This document shows, piece by piece, positions 1 through 8,064 of a DNA stretch of 64,000 nt (positions within the stretch are counted from its first letter, which is position 1; every line of letters starts with the position of its first letter). The stretch is from positions 281,289-345,288 of the forward strand of contig NZ_GG688318.1 of NCBI RefSeq assembly GCF_000156195.1. The letters run 5' to 3'. A program made the translations under genes and the position numbers. This DNA is from Bacteroides finegoldii DSM 17565. GTDB lineage: Bacteria; Bacteroidota; Bacteroidia; Bacteroidales; Bacteroidaceae. The notes beneath the pieces were generated by a model. That model saw only the letters and a list, made by a program, of their open reading frames with translations, ran no database searches and was not told where the DNA came from.

Positions 1-123
1 TTTTGTTCATAGTTCCAGTACGTTAATTGATAACCGCCGCAAAAGTAATCATTTCGCAATAGAAGTCAAGCAGAAAAGCAGAGAGTTTTTTATATCCCCT
101 CTGCTAATCCATACAATTTTAAC

Positions 124-303
124 TTATTGATGGGTAGCAATCAAAGAATAGACTTGTGCCGAAGTATGTTCACGAATACCTCTTGAGATATTATCAATTT
201 TTCTGTTAGCAACACTGCTCTCCCAATCGGCCAAGTCCTTACCTTTTTCAAGAGGTAACGTATTATAGTCCACGACATTTCCTGATATTGTATGATACGA
301 ACT
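124..303 (-). pseudogene. C-terminal remnant of an unrecognised protein
   Basis: An open frame on the minus strand ends at a TAA at 124-126 and is closed upstream by a stop at 304-306. It has no ATG. The 59 residues look protein-like: acidic and polar, with a Trp and the ending REHTSAQVYSLIATHQ. They read better than the alternative frame, which starts with an ATG at 338. I infer that this is the 3' end of a gene whose beginning has been lost or frameshifted. I do not recognise the family. Confidence 0.35.
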
Positions 304-359
304 TTATTTCTTTCTCTGCCTACTATTATTAATTTCACTGCCTATACTTATTTCGTTTA

Positions 360-433
360 ACTATAGTCTTCCTTGCGTATGACTATAGTTATCCGCAAGG
401 GAGACTATAGTTATTCTTGCGGAACACTATAGT
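360..433. repeat. Four ACTATAGT palindromes at exact 22-bp spacing
   Basis: The 8-bp palindrome ACTATAGT occurs at 360-367, 382-389, 404-411 and 426-433. Each copy starts exactly 22 bp after the last, which is about two helical turns. The spacers alternate in orientation: CTTGCG in spacers 1 and 3, CGCAAG in spacer 2, so neighbouring units are also inverted repeats. The array lies about 140 bp before the mdh promoter. It could be a phased operator array, a folded RNA or DNA element, or a dispersed intergenic repeat. Function is unknown. Confidence 0.8.
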
Positions 434-550
434 GCAACGAAGTAATAGTAGCGGACGAAGTAAATCCGGATAGGCAAGCAATTATTAAATTATCATACCT
501 ATTATATTATTGGAAACTCAGACCTTTAACTAAAATTATTACGGAAAAAT

Positions 551-581
551 TTCTTTAATCAGGATTATCGTTGTAATTTTG
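551..581 (+). promoter_or_regulatory. Likely mdh promoter
   Basis: TAATTTTG at 574-581 fits the Bacteroides -7 consensus TAnnTTTG. A weak T-rich -33 region (TTCTTT, 551-556) lies upstream. It would give a leader of about 40 nt before the mdh ATG at 631. Confidence 0.55.
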
Positions 582-630
582 TCGCGCTAAAAGATAAAAC
601 AAATTATCAACTTTTTAAATATATAGTATT

Positions 631-1572
631 ATGTCAAAAGTAACCGTAGTAGGCGCAGGTAACGTAGGTGCTACATGTGCAAATGTACTTGCTTTTAATG
701 AAGTAGCAGACGAAGTAGTAATGCTGGACGTTAAAGAAGGCGTTTCAGAAGGTAAAGCAATGGATATGATGCAGACAGCTCAATTGCTGGGCTTCGACAC
801 TACAATAGTAGGCTGCACTAACGACTATGCTCAGACTGCTGATTCTGACGTTGTTGTGATTACTTCAGGTATTCCTCGTAAACCGGGTATGACTCGTGAA
901 GAACTGATCGGTGTGAATGCTGGCATCGTTAAATCGGTAGCACAGAACATCTTGAAATATTCTCCAAACGCTATCCTTGTTGTAATTTCTAACCCGATGG
1001 ACACAATGACTTATTTGTCATTGAAATCTTTAGGCTTGCCGAAAAACCGTATTATCGGTATGGGTGGTGCTCTGGATAGCTCTCGCTTCAAATATTTCCT
1101 GGCTCAGGCTTTGGGATGCAATGCTAACGAAGTAGAAGGCATGGTTATCGGTGGTCACGGTGATACTACTATGATTCCGTTGACTCGTTTCGCTACTTAC
1201 AAAGGTATGCCTGTAACCAACTTCCTGTCAGAAGAAAAACTGAACGAAGTAGCTGCCGCTACTATGGTAGGTGGTGCTACACTGACTAAATTGCTGGGTA
1301 CCTCCGCATGGTATGCACCGGGTGCAGCTGGAGCATTTGTAGTTGAATCCATCATCCACAACCAGAAGAAGATGATTCCTTGCTCTGTATTCCTGGAAGG
1401 CGAATACGGCGAATCAGATATCTGTATCGGTGTTCCTGTTATTCTTGGCAAAAACGGTATCGAAAAGATTGTTGAACTAGACCTGAACGCTGACGAGAAA
1501 GCTAAATTTGCTGCCAGTGCTGCTGCTGTTCACAAAACAAACGCTGCTTTGAAAGAAGTAGGTGCTCTTTAA
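631..1572 (+). CDS. mdh: Malate dehydrogenase (NAD-dependent)
   Basis: Interconverts malate and oxaloacetate in the cytoplasm. In Bacteroides it works in the reductive branch that leads to fumarate and succinate. The 313-residue length is normal for the lactate/malate dehydrogenase superfamily. The N-terminal Rossmann fold carries GAGNVGA at residues 8-14. The active-site segment IGGHGDTTM holds the catalytic histidine, and the substrate-binding arginines sit in the IPRKPGMTREEL loop, which favours malate over lactate. Codon use is biased as in highly expressed genes. The gene stands alone between its own promoter and a strong terminator. Confidence 0.96.
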   Translation: MSKVTVVGAGNVGATCANVLAFNEVADEVVMLDVKEGVSEGKAMDMMQTAQLLGFDTTIVGCTNDYAQTADSDVVVITSGIPRKPGMTREELIGVNAGIVKSVAQNILKYSPNAILVVISNPMDTMTYLSLKSLGLPKNRIIGMGGALDSSRFKYFLAQALGCNANEVEGMVIGGHGDTTMIPLTRFATYKGMPVTNFLSEEKLNEVAAATMVGGATLTKLLGTSAWYAPGAAGAFVVESIIHNQKKMIPCSVFLEGEYGESDICIGVPVILGKNGIEKIVELDLNADEKAKFAASAAAVHKTNAALKEVGAL

Positions 1573-1596
1573 TCCCCTTTTACATTTAATATATTA

Positions 1597-1634
1597 AAAG
1601 GCTGTTCTTCATTTCAGAAGAACGGCCTTTTTCT
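1597..1634 (+). terminator. Intrinsic terminator of mdh
   Basis: A 13-bp stem (1597-1609 with 1618-1630, one G-T type mismatch) closes an 8-nt loop and is followed by a T-rich tract. It lies 25 bp after the mdh stop codon. Confidence 0.85.
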
Positions 1635-1684
1635 TTTCACCGGAATCACTAATTTTGCTATATTTCTAAAAAAAGCTAATTCTT

Positions 1685-1715
1685 TTTGCTTTCTCATAGA
1701 AAGCACATACATTTG
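1685..1715 (+). promoter_or_regulatory. Promoter of the TolC/HlyD/ABC-2 operon
   Basis: TTTG at 1685-1688 and TACATTTG at 1708-1715 are separated by 19 bp, a full match to the Bacteroides sigma-ABfr type promoter. The predicted start near 1722 leaves about 120 nt of leader before the first gene. Confidence 0.75.
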
Positions 1716-1841
1716 CATCGTTGTTTATGCAATTATTGTTTAAGCCAACAAGTACAAATAAACAGACTATTTCCATAAACAAATTACATAAAAACAGGGT
1801 TATTTAAATAGAAGTATCACCTTATTAATATGCAAGATGCG

Positions 1842-3296
1842 ATGAAAAAACTATTTCTCCTGACAATCCTATTACACCTGACTTTTATAGTAAAAGCGCA
1901 AACTTCACTAAGCTTGGATAGTTGCCGGGCATTAGCGCTTACCAACAACAAAGATTTGTTGATAAGTCATGAAAAAATAAATGCAGCCCATTACCAACGA
2001 AAGGCGGCATTCACCAACTACTTACCCAACTTTTCGGCAACCGGAGCTTACATGAGAAATCAAAAAGAATTCTCTCTATTGAACAACGATCAGAAAGCGG
2101 CACTCTCCGGATTGGGAAGTAATCTGGCAGGTCCCATCGGGCAAGCCGCAGCCGGAATTATAGCAACTTATCCCGAACTGGCTCCACTCATATCCTCATT
2201 AAGCGGGAGTTTACCGGCAGCCCTCGACCAGGCAGGCAATTCTTTGGTGGACGCGCTTCGTACAGACACCAGAAATGTATATGCCGGAGCCATCACATTA
2301 ACTCAGCCTTTATATATGGGCGGTAAAATCCGTGCTTATAATAAAATAACAAAATACGCCGAAGAGTTGGCACGCCAACAACATAATGGTGGTATGCAGG
2401 AGGTTATCATGAGCACCGACCAAGCCTATTGGCAGGTAATCTCACTGGTCAATAAGAAAAAATTGGCAGAAGGTTACTTAAAACTTCTGCAACAACTGGA
2501 TAGCGACGTTGAGAAGATGATCGCCGAGGGAGTAGCGACCAAAGCGGACGGTCTTTCCGTACGCGTCAAAGTCAATGAAGCGGAAATGACACTAACTAAA
2601 GTGGAAGACGGATTGAGCCTTGCCCGAATGTTGTTGTGTCAACTATGCGGTCTCGATCTGAGTTCACCCATCACGCTGGCGGATGAAAATATGGAGAATA
2701 TTCCATTAATTCCGACAGATACTCATTTCGATCTGTCCACTGCATACGAAAACCGTCCGGAGATACGCAGTCTTGAACTGGCTACACAAATCTATAAGCA
2801 GAAAGTCAACGTAACCCGCGCCGAACATCTTCCGTCTATCGCATTGATGGGAAACTACATGGTCACCAACCCTTCCGTCTTCAACAGTTTTGAGAATAAA
2901 TTCAAAGGTATGTGGAATGTAGGTGTCATGGTGCAGCTTCCTATATGGCATTGGGGAGAAGGTATCTATAAAACAAAAGCTGCCAAGGCCGAAGCACGCA
3001 TCGCCCAGTATCAACTTCAAGATGCACGAGAAAAAATAGAGTTGCAAGTCAATCAAGCAGCATTCAAAGTGAATGAAGCAGGTAAGAAGTTGGTTATGGC
3101 TTCCCAAAATATGGAAAAAGCAGAAGAAAACCTCCGTTACGCGACACTTGGATTCAGAGAAGGCGTAATTGCCACCAGCAACGTTCTCGAAGCGCAAACC
3201 GCCTGGCTATCCGCCCAATCTGAAAAGATCGATGCACAAATAGACGTGAAACTGACTGAGATTTATCTGAAGAAATCATTAGGAACTCTTCAATAA
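1842..3296 (+). CDS. TolC-family outer membrane efflux protein
   Basis: Outer-membrane channel subunit of a tripartite exporter. The chosen start (MKKLFLL) gives a standard signal peptide of about 19 residues cut near VKA/QTS. An in-frame ATG 12 bp earlier (1830) is possible. The mature chain of about 465 residues has the two-fold alpha-helical repeat typical of TolC proteins (LSLDSCRALALTNNKDL near the start of repeat 1, and a second helical repeat ending with RYATLGFREGVIATSNVLEAQ). It also has an extra Ser/Ala-rich insert around residues 80-135, common in Bacteroidota homologues. First gene of a four-gene operon with a HlyD adaptor and two ABC-2 permeases. Confidence 0.9.
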   Translation: MKKLFLLTILLHLTFIVKAQTSLSLDSCRALALTNNKDLLISHEKINAAHYQRKAAFTNYLPNFSATGAYMRNQKEFSLLNNDQKAALSGLGSNLAGPIGQAAAGIIATYPELAPLISSLSGSLPAALDQAGNSLVDALRTDTRNVYAGAITLTQPLYMGGKIRAYNKITKYAEELARQQHNGGMQEVIMSTDQAYWQVISLVNKKKLAEGYLKLLQQLDSDVEKMIAEGVATKADGLSVRVKVNEAEMTLTKVEDGLSLARMLLCQLCGLDLSSPITLADENMENIPLIPTDTHFDLSTAYENRPEIRSLELATQIYKQKVNVTRAEHLPSIALMGNYMVTNPSVFNSFENKFKGMWNVGVMVQLPIWHWGEGIYKTKAAKAEARIAQYQLQDAREKIELQVNQAAFKVNEAGKKLVMASQNMEKAEENLRYATLGFREGVIATSNVLEAQTAWLSAQSEKIDAQIDVKLTEIYLKKSLGTLQ

Positions 3297-3385
3297 GTGG
3301 AGAGTAAAAAGTGGAGGATGGAGAGTTGGGAGTAAAACTCATTATCTGGTAATTTATAAATAGTAATTTAGTAATTCATTATAAT

Positions 3386-4378
3386 ATGGTAACTACAAAA
3401 TCACAAAACAGCAATATGCTGCTGGCTTTTCTTACTTTACTCGGAGTTATTGCAATCGTTGCAGTAGTTGGCTTTTTCATGCTTCGCAAAGGCCCTGAGA
3501 TCATACAAGGGCAGGCAGAGGTTACCGAGTACCGCGTTTCAAGCAAAGTTCCGGGGCGTATTCTGGAATTTCGCGTGAAAGAAGGTCAAAGCGTAAATGC
3601 CGGTGATACACTAGCTATTTTAGAAGCCCCTGACGTCATGGCAAAAATGGAACAGGCACGTGCAGCCGAAGCCGCTGCGCAAGCACAGAATGAGAAAGCA
3701 ATCAAAGGAGCCCGCAAGGAACAAATCCAAGCTGCTTACGAGATGTGGCAAAAAGCACAGGCAGGTGTTACTATTGCCGAGAAATCATACCAAAGAATCA
3801 AAAACCTGCATGAGCAAGGAGTTATGCCCGCACAAAAGTTGGATGAGGTAACCGCACAGCGTGACGCTGCCATCGCAACCGAGAAAGCCGCCAAAGCTCA
3901 ATATACAATGGCTAAGAACGGAGCCGAACGTGAGGACAAAATGGCTGCGGAGGCTTTGGTGAACCGGGCAAAAGGTGCTGTTGCCGAAGTGGAATCGTAT
4001 ATCAAGGAAACCTATCTTATAGCGCCTGCCGCCGGAGAGGTTTCTGAAATATTCCCGAAAGTCGGTGAATTAGTGGGTACAGGAGCGCCAATCATGAACA
4101 TAGCCGAACTGAACAATATGTGGGTAACATTTAATGTGCGCGAAGACCTCCTCAAAGATTTGACTATGGGAACCGAGTTTGAGGCAATCGTACCCGCTCT
4201 GGATAATAAAACAATCAAACTCAAAGTATATTATCTGAAAGATCTAGGAAGTTATGCCGCTTGGAAAGCAACTAAAACAACCGGACAGTTTGACTTGAAA
4301 ACATTTGAGGTGAAAGCTTCCCCTATGGAAAAAGTAGAAAACCTCCGTCCGGGAATGTCGGTTGTCATTGACAAATAA
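3386..4378 (+). CDS. HlyD-family membrane fusion (adaptor) protein
   Basis: Periplasmic adaptor that links an inner-membrane transporter to the TolC channel. The 330 residues have one N-terminal membrane anchor (about residues 11-32), a split biotinyl-lipoyl domain (around VPGRILEFRVKEGQSVNAGDTLA and APAAGEVSEIFPKVGELVGTGAP), a central Ala-rich coiled-coil hairpin with long MEQARAAEAAAQAQ and KAAKAQYTMAKNGAE helices, and a C-terminal beta-barrel domain. It lies 89 bp after the TolC gene and 6 bp before the first permease, so it is cotranscribed. The adaptor type matches the YbhG/EmrA group that partners with ABC-2 permeases. Confidence 0.92.
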   Translation: MVTTKSQNSNMLLAFLTLLGVIAIVAVVGFFMLRKGPEIIQGQAEVTEYRVSSKVPGRILEFRVKEGQSVNAGDTLAILEAPDVMAKMEQARAAEAAAQAQNEKAIKGARKEQIQAAYEMWQKAQAGVTIAEKSYQRIKNLHEQGVMPAQKLDEVTAQRDAAIATEKAAKAQYTMAKNGAEREDKMAAEALVNRAKGAVAEVESYIKETYLIAPAAGEVSEIFPKVGELVGTGAPIMNIAELNNMWVTFNVREDLLKDLTMGTEFEAIVPALDNKTIKLKVYYLKDLGSYAAWKATKTTGQFDLKTFEVKASPMEKVENLRPGMSVVIDK

Positions 4379-4384
4379 GAGGTC

Positions 4385-5566
4385 ATGAAAGAAAGAGAAA
4401 AGAAATATATAGCTTTGTGGCAAGTCATACAAAGGGAATGCCGACGGTTGGTTTCACGTCCGCTCTACCTTTTCTGTATGGTTATCGCTCCACTATTCTG
4501 CTATATCTTCTTCACTACATTAATGGATTCGGGACTTCCGCAAAATCTTCCGGCCGGTGTAGTGGATATGGACGACTCATCGACTTCCCGCAACATCGTG
4601 CGCAATCTGGATGCCTTCTCACAGACGGGTGTCGTAGCGCATTACAGTAATGTGACGGATGCTCGAATTGCTGTACAGGAAGGGAAAATTTATGGATTTT
4701 TCTACATCCCGAAGGGATTATCCGTAGAAGCGCAAAGCCAGCGGCAACCTAAGATTTCTTTCTACACCAATTATTCTTATCTGATTGCCGGCTCCTTGCT
4801 TTTCAGAGACATGAAAATGATGGGGGAACTCACCTCCGGTGCCGCCGCACGAACCGCTTTATACGCCAAAGGGGCAACGGAAGGCCAGGCGATGGGATTT
4901 CTGCAACCTATTGTGATTGATACGCATCCTCTGAACAACCCGTGGCTGAACTATTCGGTATATCTGTGCAACACATTGATACCGGGAGTACTTATGTTGC
5001 TTATATTCATGGTTACCGTCTATTCAATCGGTGTGGAAATCAAGGACCGTACCGCACGTGAATGGTTACGTATGAGCAATAACTCGATTTATATTGCATT
5101 GGCAGGAAAACTACTGCCCCATACGGTTATCTTTTTTATTATGGGCATATTCTATAATGTATACCTGTATGGTTTCCTACATTTTCCTTGCAATAGCGGT
5201 ATTCTTCCGATGATATTCGCAACACTCTGTCTCGTTCTCGCCTCGCAATGCTGCGGTGTTGTCATGATAGGAACCTTACCGACTTTGCGGCTTGGACTGA
5301 GTTTCGCTTCCTTATGGGGAGTTATATCATTCTCCATCTCCGGCTTTTCATTTCCGGTAATGGCGATGCATCCTGTTTTACAAGCTTTGAGCAATCTGTT
5401 TCCGTTGCGTCACTACTTCCTTATTTATGTAGATCAAGCGCTCAATGGGTACAGCATGGCTTATTCTTGGAGTAACTATATGGCATTACTGATATTCATG
5501 CTGCTTCCTTTTCTGGTAGTTCACCGCTTGAAAGAAGCACTTATTTATTATAAATATATTCCCTAA
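4385..5566 (+). CDS. ABC-2 type transporter permease (first of pair)
   Basis: Inner-membrane permease of the ABC-2/YhgE-like group. The 393 residues have an N-terminal membrane helix (about 26-46), then a large periplasmic domain (VVDMDDSSTSRNIVRNLDAF onward), then about five C-terminal membrane helices starting near LIPGVLMLLIFMVTV. This is the YbhS/YbhR topology. There is no ATP-binding domain in the protein, and none in the operon, so the energising subunit must be encoded elsewhere if one is used. The stop codon directly abuts the ATG of the next permease (TAAATG), indicating translational coupling and probably a heterodimer. Confidence 0.88.
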   Translation: MKEREKKYIALWQVIQRECRRLVSRPLYLFCMVIAPLFCYIFFTTLMDSGLPQNLPAGVVDMDDSSTSRNIVRNLDAFSQTGVVAHYSNVTDARIAVQEGKIYGFFYIPKGLSVEAQSQRQPKISFYTNYSYLIAGSLLFRDMKMMGELTSGAAARTALYAKGATEGQAMGFLQPIVIDTHPLNNPWLNYSVYLCNTLIPGVLMLLIFMVTVYSIGVEIKDRTAREWLRMSNNSIYIALAGKLLPHTVIFFIMGIFYNVYLYGFLHFPCNSGILPMIFATLCLVLASQCCGVVMIGTLPTLRLGLSFASLWGVISFSISGFSFPVMAMHPVLQALSNLFPLRHYFLIYVDQALNGYSMAYSWSNYMALLIFMLLPFLVVHRLKEALIYYKYIP

Positions 5567-6808
5567 ATGAAAGATATAAAATTAAAAGATAAGATAGTAC
5601 AAGGTATCAATGACCTGTTTTATATCTGGAAACGGGAGTTTCAGACAACTTTCCGCGACCAAGGGGTACTGATATTCTTTATACTCGTTCCATTGGGTTA
5701 TCCGCTATTATACAGTTTCATTTACGATAATGAAGTTGTGCGTGAGGTCCCCGCTATCGTTGTGGATGACTCACATTCATCTCTCAGCCGCGAATACCTG
5801 CGCAAAGTAGACGCTACGCCTGATATCCAAATTGTTTCATACTGTGCCGATATGGAGGAAGCCAAACAGATGTTGAAAAACCGACTTGCGTATGGTATTA
5901 TCTATATACCCTCTGACTTTAGTGATAATATAGCTAAAGGAAAACAGACGCAAGTCAGCATTTATTGTGATATGAGCGGATTACTTTATTATAAATCCAT
6001 GCTCATAGCCAATACAGCCGTTTCACTGGATATGAATCAGGATATCAAAATTGCACGTAGTAGCAATACTACTGACCGTCAGGATGAAATCACCGCTTAT
6101 CCGATAGAGTATGAGGAAATTTCCATATTCAATCCTACTGCCGGATTCGCAGCTTTTCTGATTCCTGCCGTACTGGTGTTAATCATTCAGCAAACCTTAT
6201 TGCTCGGTATTGGCTTGGCTGCCGGTACTGCCCGAGAAAACAACCGTTTCAAAGACCTTGTTCCCATCAACCGGCATTACAACGGTACTTTACGGATTGT
6301 ACTCGGAAAAGGTCTGAGCTACTTCTTGATTTATATATTGGTAGCTTTTTATGTACTGTATATTGTCCCAAGAATATTCAGCCTCAACCAAATAGGACAA
6401 CCGGACTCATTAGTGTTATTTGTTGTCCCCTATTTAGCCGCCTGTATATTCTTTGCAATGACTGCCTCTATCGCCATCCGCAACCGGGAAACGTGTATGC
6501 TGATTTTTGTATTTACATCTGTCCCTTTATTATTTATCTCCGGAATTTCATGGCCGGGAGCCGCCATACCTCCCTTTTGGAAATATGTATCTTACATCTT
6601 CCCGTCTACTTTCGGTATCAATGGTTTCGTGAAAATCAATAATATGGGAGCTACTCTAAGCGAAGTAGCCTTTGAATATAAAGCTTTATGGTTACAGGCA
6701 GGCATTTACTTCCTTACCACCTGTTGGGTATATCGCTGGCAAATCCTTATGAGTCGCAAACATGCGATAGAGAGATATAAAGAACTAAAGGAGAAAACTC
6801 TACATTAA
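5567..6808 (+). CDS. ABC-2 type transporter permease (second of pair)
   Basis: Paralogue of the preceding gene with the same topology: an N-terminal helix (GVLIFFILVPLGYPLLYSF), a periplasmic domain of about 130 residues beginning VVDDSHSSLSREYLRKVDA, and C-terminal helices from FAAFLIPAVLVLIIQQ onward. The conserved ISWPGAAIPPFWKYVSYIFPSTFGINGF region near the C-terminus is typical of the group. The 413 residues start immediately after the previous stop with no spacer. Together with TolC and HlyD it would form an envelope-spanning exporter. The substrate is not evident. Confidence 0.88.
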   Translation: MKDIKLKDKIVQGINDLFYIWKREFQTTFRDQGVLIFFILVPLGYPLLYSFIYDNEVVREVPAIVVDDSHSSLSREYLRKVDATPDIQIVSYCADMEEAKQMLKNRLAYGIIYIPSDFSDNIAKGKQTQVSIYCDMSGLLYYKSMLIANTAVSLDMNQDIKIARSSNTTDRQDEITAYPIEYEEISIFNPTAGFAAFLIPAVLVLIIQQTLLLGIGLAAGTARENNRFKDLVPINRHYNGTLRIVLGKGLSYFLIYILVAFYVLYIVPRIFSLNQIGQPDSLVLFVVPYLAACIFFAMTASIAIRNRETCMLIFVFTSVPLLFISGISWPGAAIPPFWKYVSYIFPSTFGINGFVKINNMGATLSEVAFEYKALWLQAGIYFLTTCWVYRWQILMSRKHAIERYKELKEKTLH

Positions 6809-6838
6809 TTCATTTTTGATATAGGATATCAAGTTGTA

Positions 6839-6856
6839 CTGACACCCGGGTGTCAG
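6839..6856. repeat. Perfect 18-bp palindrome
   Basis: CTGACACCCGGGTGTCAG reads identically on both strands and has no spacer. It lies 30 bp after the exporter operon and 90 bp before the shared terminator, and is not followed by a T-tract. It has the size of a dimeric regulator or recombinase binding site. Function is unknown. Confidence 0.75.
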
Positions 6857-6946
6857 ACAAGTAGTTCTTGCAGATAAATGAGGCAGAATATATAACTCAT
6901 CCCAATACCATATAATAAGAAGAAATATATCAAACATTATAATATA

Positions 6947-6985
6947 AAAATCCCCCGTTCCAGAGAGTATAGAACGAGGGATTTT
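6947..6985. terminator. Bidirectional terminator between convergent genes
   Basis: A 14-bp stem (6947-6960 with 6972-6985, one mismatch) has A-rich and T-rich edges, so it can stop transcription from both the exporter operon (plus) and the barrel gene (minus). Confidence 0.8.
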
Positions 6986-7017
6986 AAAGAGATATTATAA
7001 AGAGAGTATAATCCTAA

Positions 7018-7674
7018 TTAGAATTTATAACCTACACCGATAGAGAAGTTCATGTTCTTCGGAGCACCGTCACCGTCAACAAGTTTGGTCAGACCAAATT
7101 CTCCATCTAAACTAACAAAGAACTTATTGATCTCATAAGCAACACCAACACCAATACCAAAATCAAACCTCTTCATATCCATTTGATCTTCACCACTTCC
7201 AAAAAGATCTGCTTCTTTAGGAATATCTAGATAATCCAAAACATCTTCTACAGAAATTCCACCTAAATCACCCTCAATATCAGTTTTCCACTTACCTGCA
7301 ATACCAAAAGCAAAGTATGGACCAGCTTTCACCACGATGTTTTGGTTATCAGCAATCGCAAAACGAGCAGCTGCCAACACAGGAATCTCTAAATACATCG
7401 GATTCAATTTCGCAGTAGCAGTAATTCCCTCTTCACTCTCTTCCATTTTAGTTCCTTTTTGAGTGAACATCAACGATGGTTGGATAGACCACATTTCTGT
7501 GAATTGATATTCCGCACCTACGCCTACATTAAATCCAATTCTCATCTTACTATCTTTAAACGCATCTCCTGTAAAATTACTCATGTTCATACCAACTTTG
7601 GCATTCCAAGAAAGCTGAGAATAAGAAACGATAGAAACAAGTGCAAATAGCACAAAAATCAAACCTTTTTTCAT
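7018..7674 (-). CDS. Outer membrane beta-barrel protein (porin family, PorT-like)
   Basis: The 218 residues have a signal peptide (MKKGLIFVLFALVSIVSYSQ) and then alternating beta-strands ending in the aromatic motif GVGYKF, the C-terminal signal for outer-membrane insertion. Motifs such as WNAKVGMNMSNFTGD, GFNVGVGAEYQF, LEIPVLAAARF and AGPYFAFGIAGKW match the Bacteroidota outer-membrane beta-barrel domain family (8 strands). It is a monocistronic unit. Its function is not known; members are often abundant and may be structural or sensors. A TATATTTG box at 7817-7824 on the minus strand may be its promoter. Confidence 0.85.
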   Translation of the reverse strand: MKKGLIFVLFALVSIVSYSQLSWNAKVGMNMSNFTGDAFKDSKMRIGFNVGVGAEYQFTEMWSIQPSLMFTQKGTKMEESEEGITATAKLNPMYLEIPVLAAARFAIADNQNIVVKAGPYFAFGIAGKWKTDIEGDLGGISVEDVLDYLDIPKEADLFGSGEDQMDMKRFDFGIGVGVAYEINKFFVSLDGEFGLTKLVDGDGAPKNMNFSIGVGYKF

Positions 7675-8064
7675 ATCATTTATTTTTTAATTCGCCTCCC
7701 TCTTTCCCTTTGGTCAGCATTATTAATAGTTTTGTATCTCTAGTGCGGGGAATTTCCTGAACTTTGTTAGAGTATCAAGACACACCGTTTCATATTTAAC
7801 GTCTGTTTTGTATCCGCAAATATATTTCATTTATTTTATATAAAAAAAATCCTAGAGCAACCATCTTTTGCATAAATGTTATTAAAGTGTGACTATTTAG
7901 GCAAAAATAGTGTTTATCCTATCATTTTTCGTGCTTAATAATTTTGTCGAAATAATGTCATTGAAACATTCTTGCAACAAACACACATATTTTATTATAA
8001 ACCAACAGGTAGTCACAAGAATATTCTTATATTTGTTCGTTGTATTAAGAAACATTATATAGAT
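7675..8064. promoter_or_regulatory. Divergent intergenic region with promoter-like boxes
   Basis: This 390-bp gap separates divergent genes. On the minus strand TATATTTG (7817-7824) suits the barrel gene. On the plus strand there are two candidates, TAATTTTG (7939-7946) and TATATTTG (8028-8035). The second would put the transcription start about 20 nt before the ATG at 8065. No coding sequence is seen. Confidence 0.5.

Noticed and set aside
141..338. 65-codon minus-strand frame starting with ATG
   Set aside because: Overlaps a more protein-like frame ending at 124; composition is poor and it has no recognisable features.
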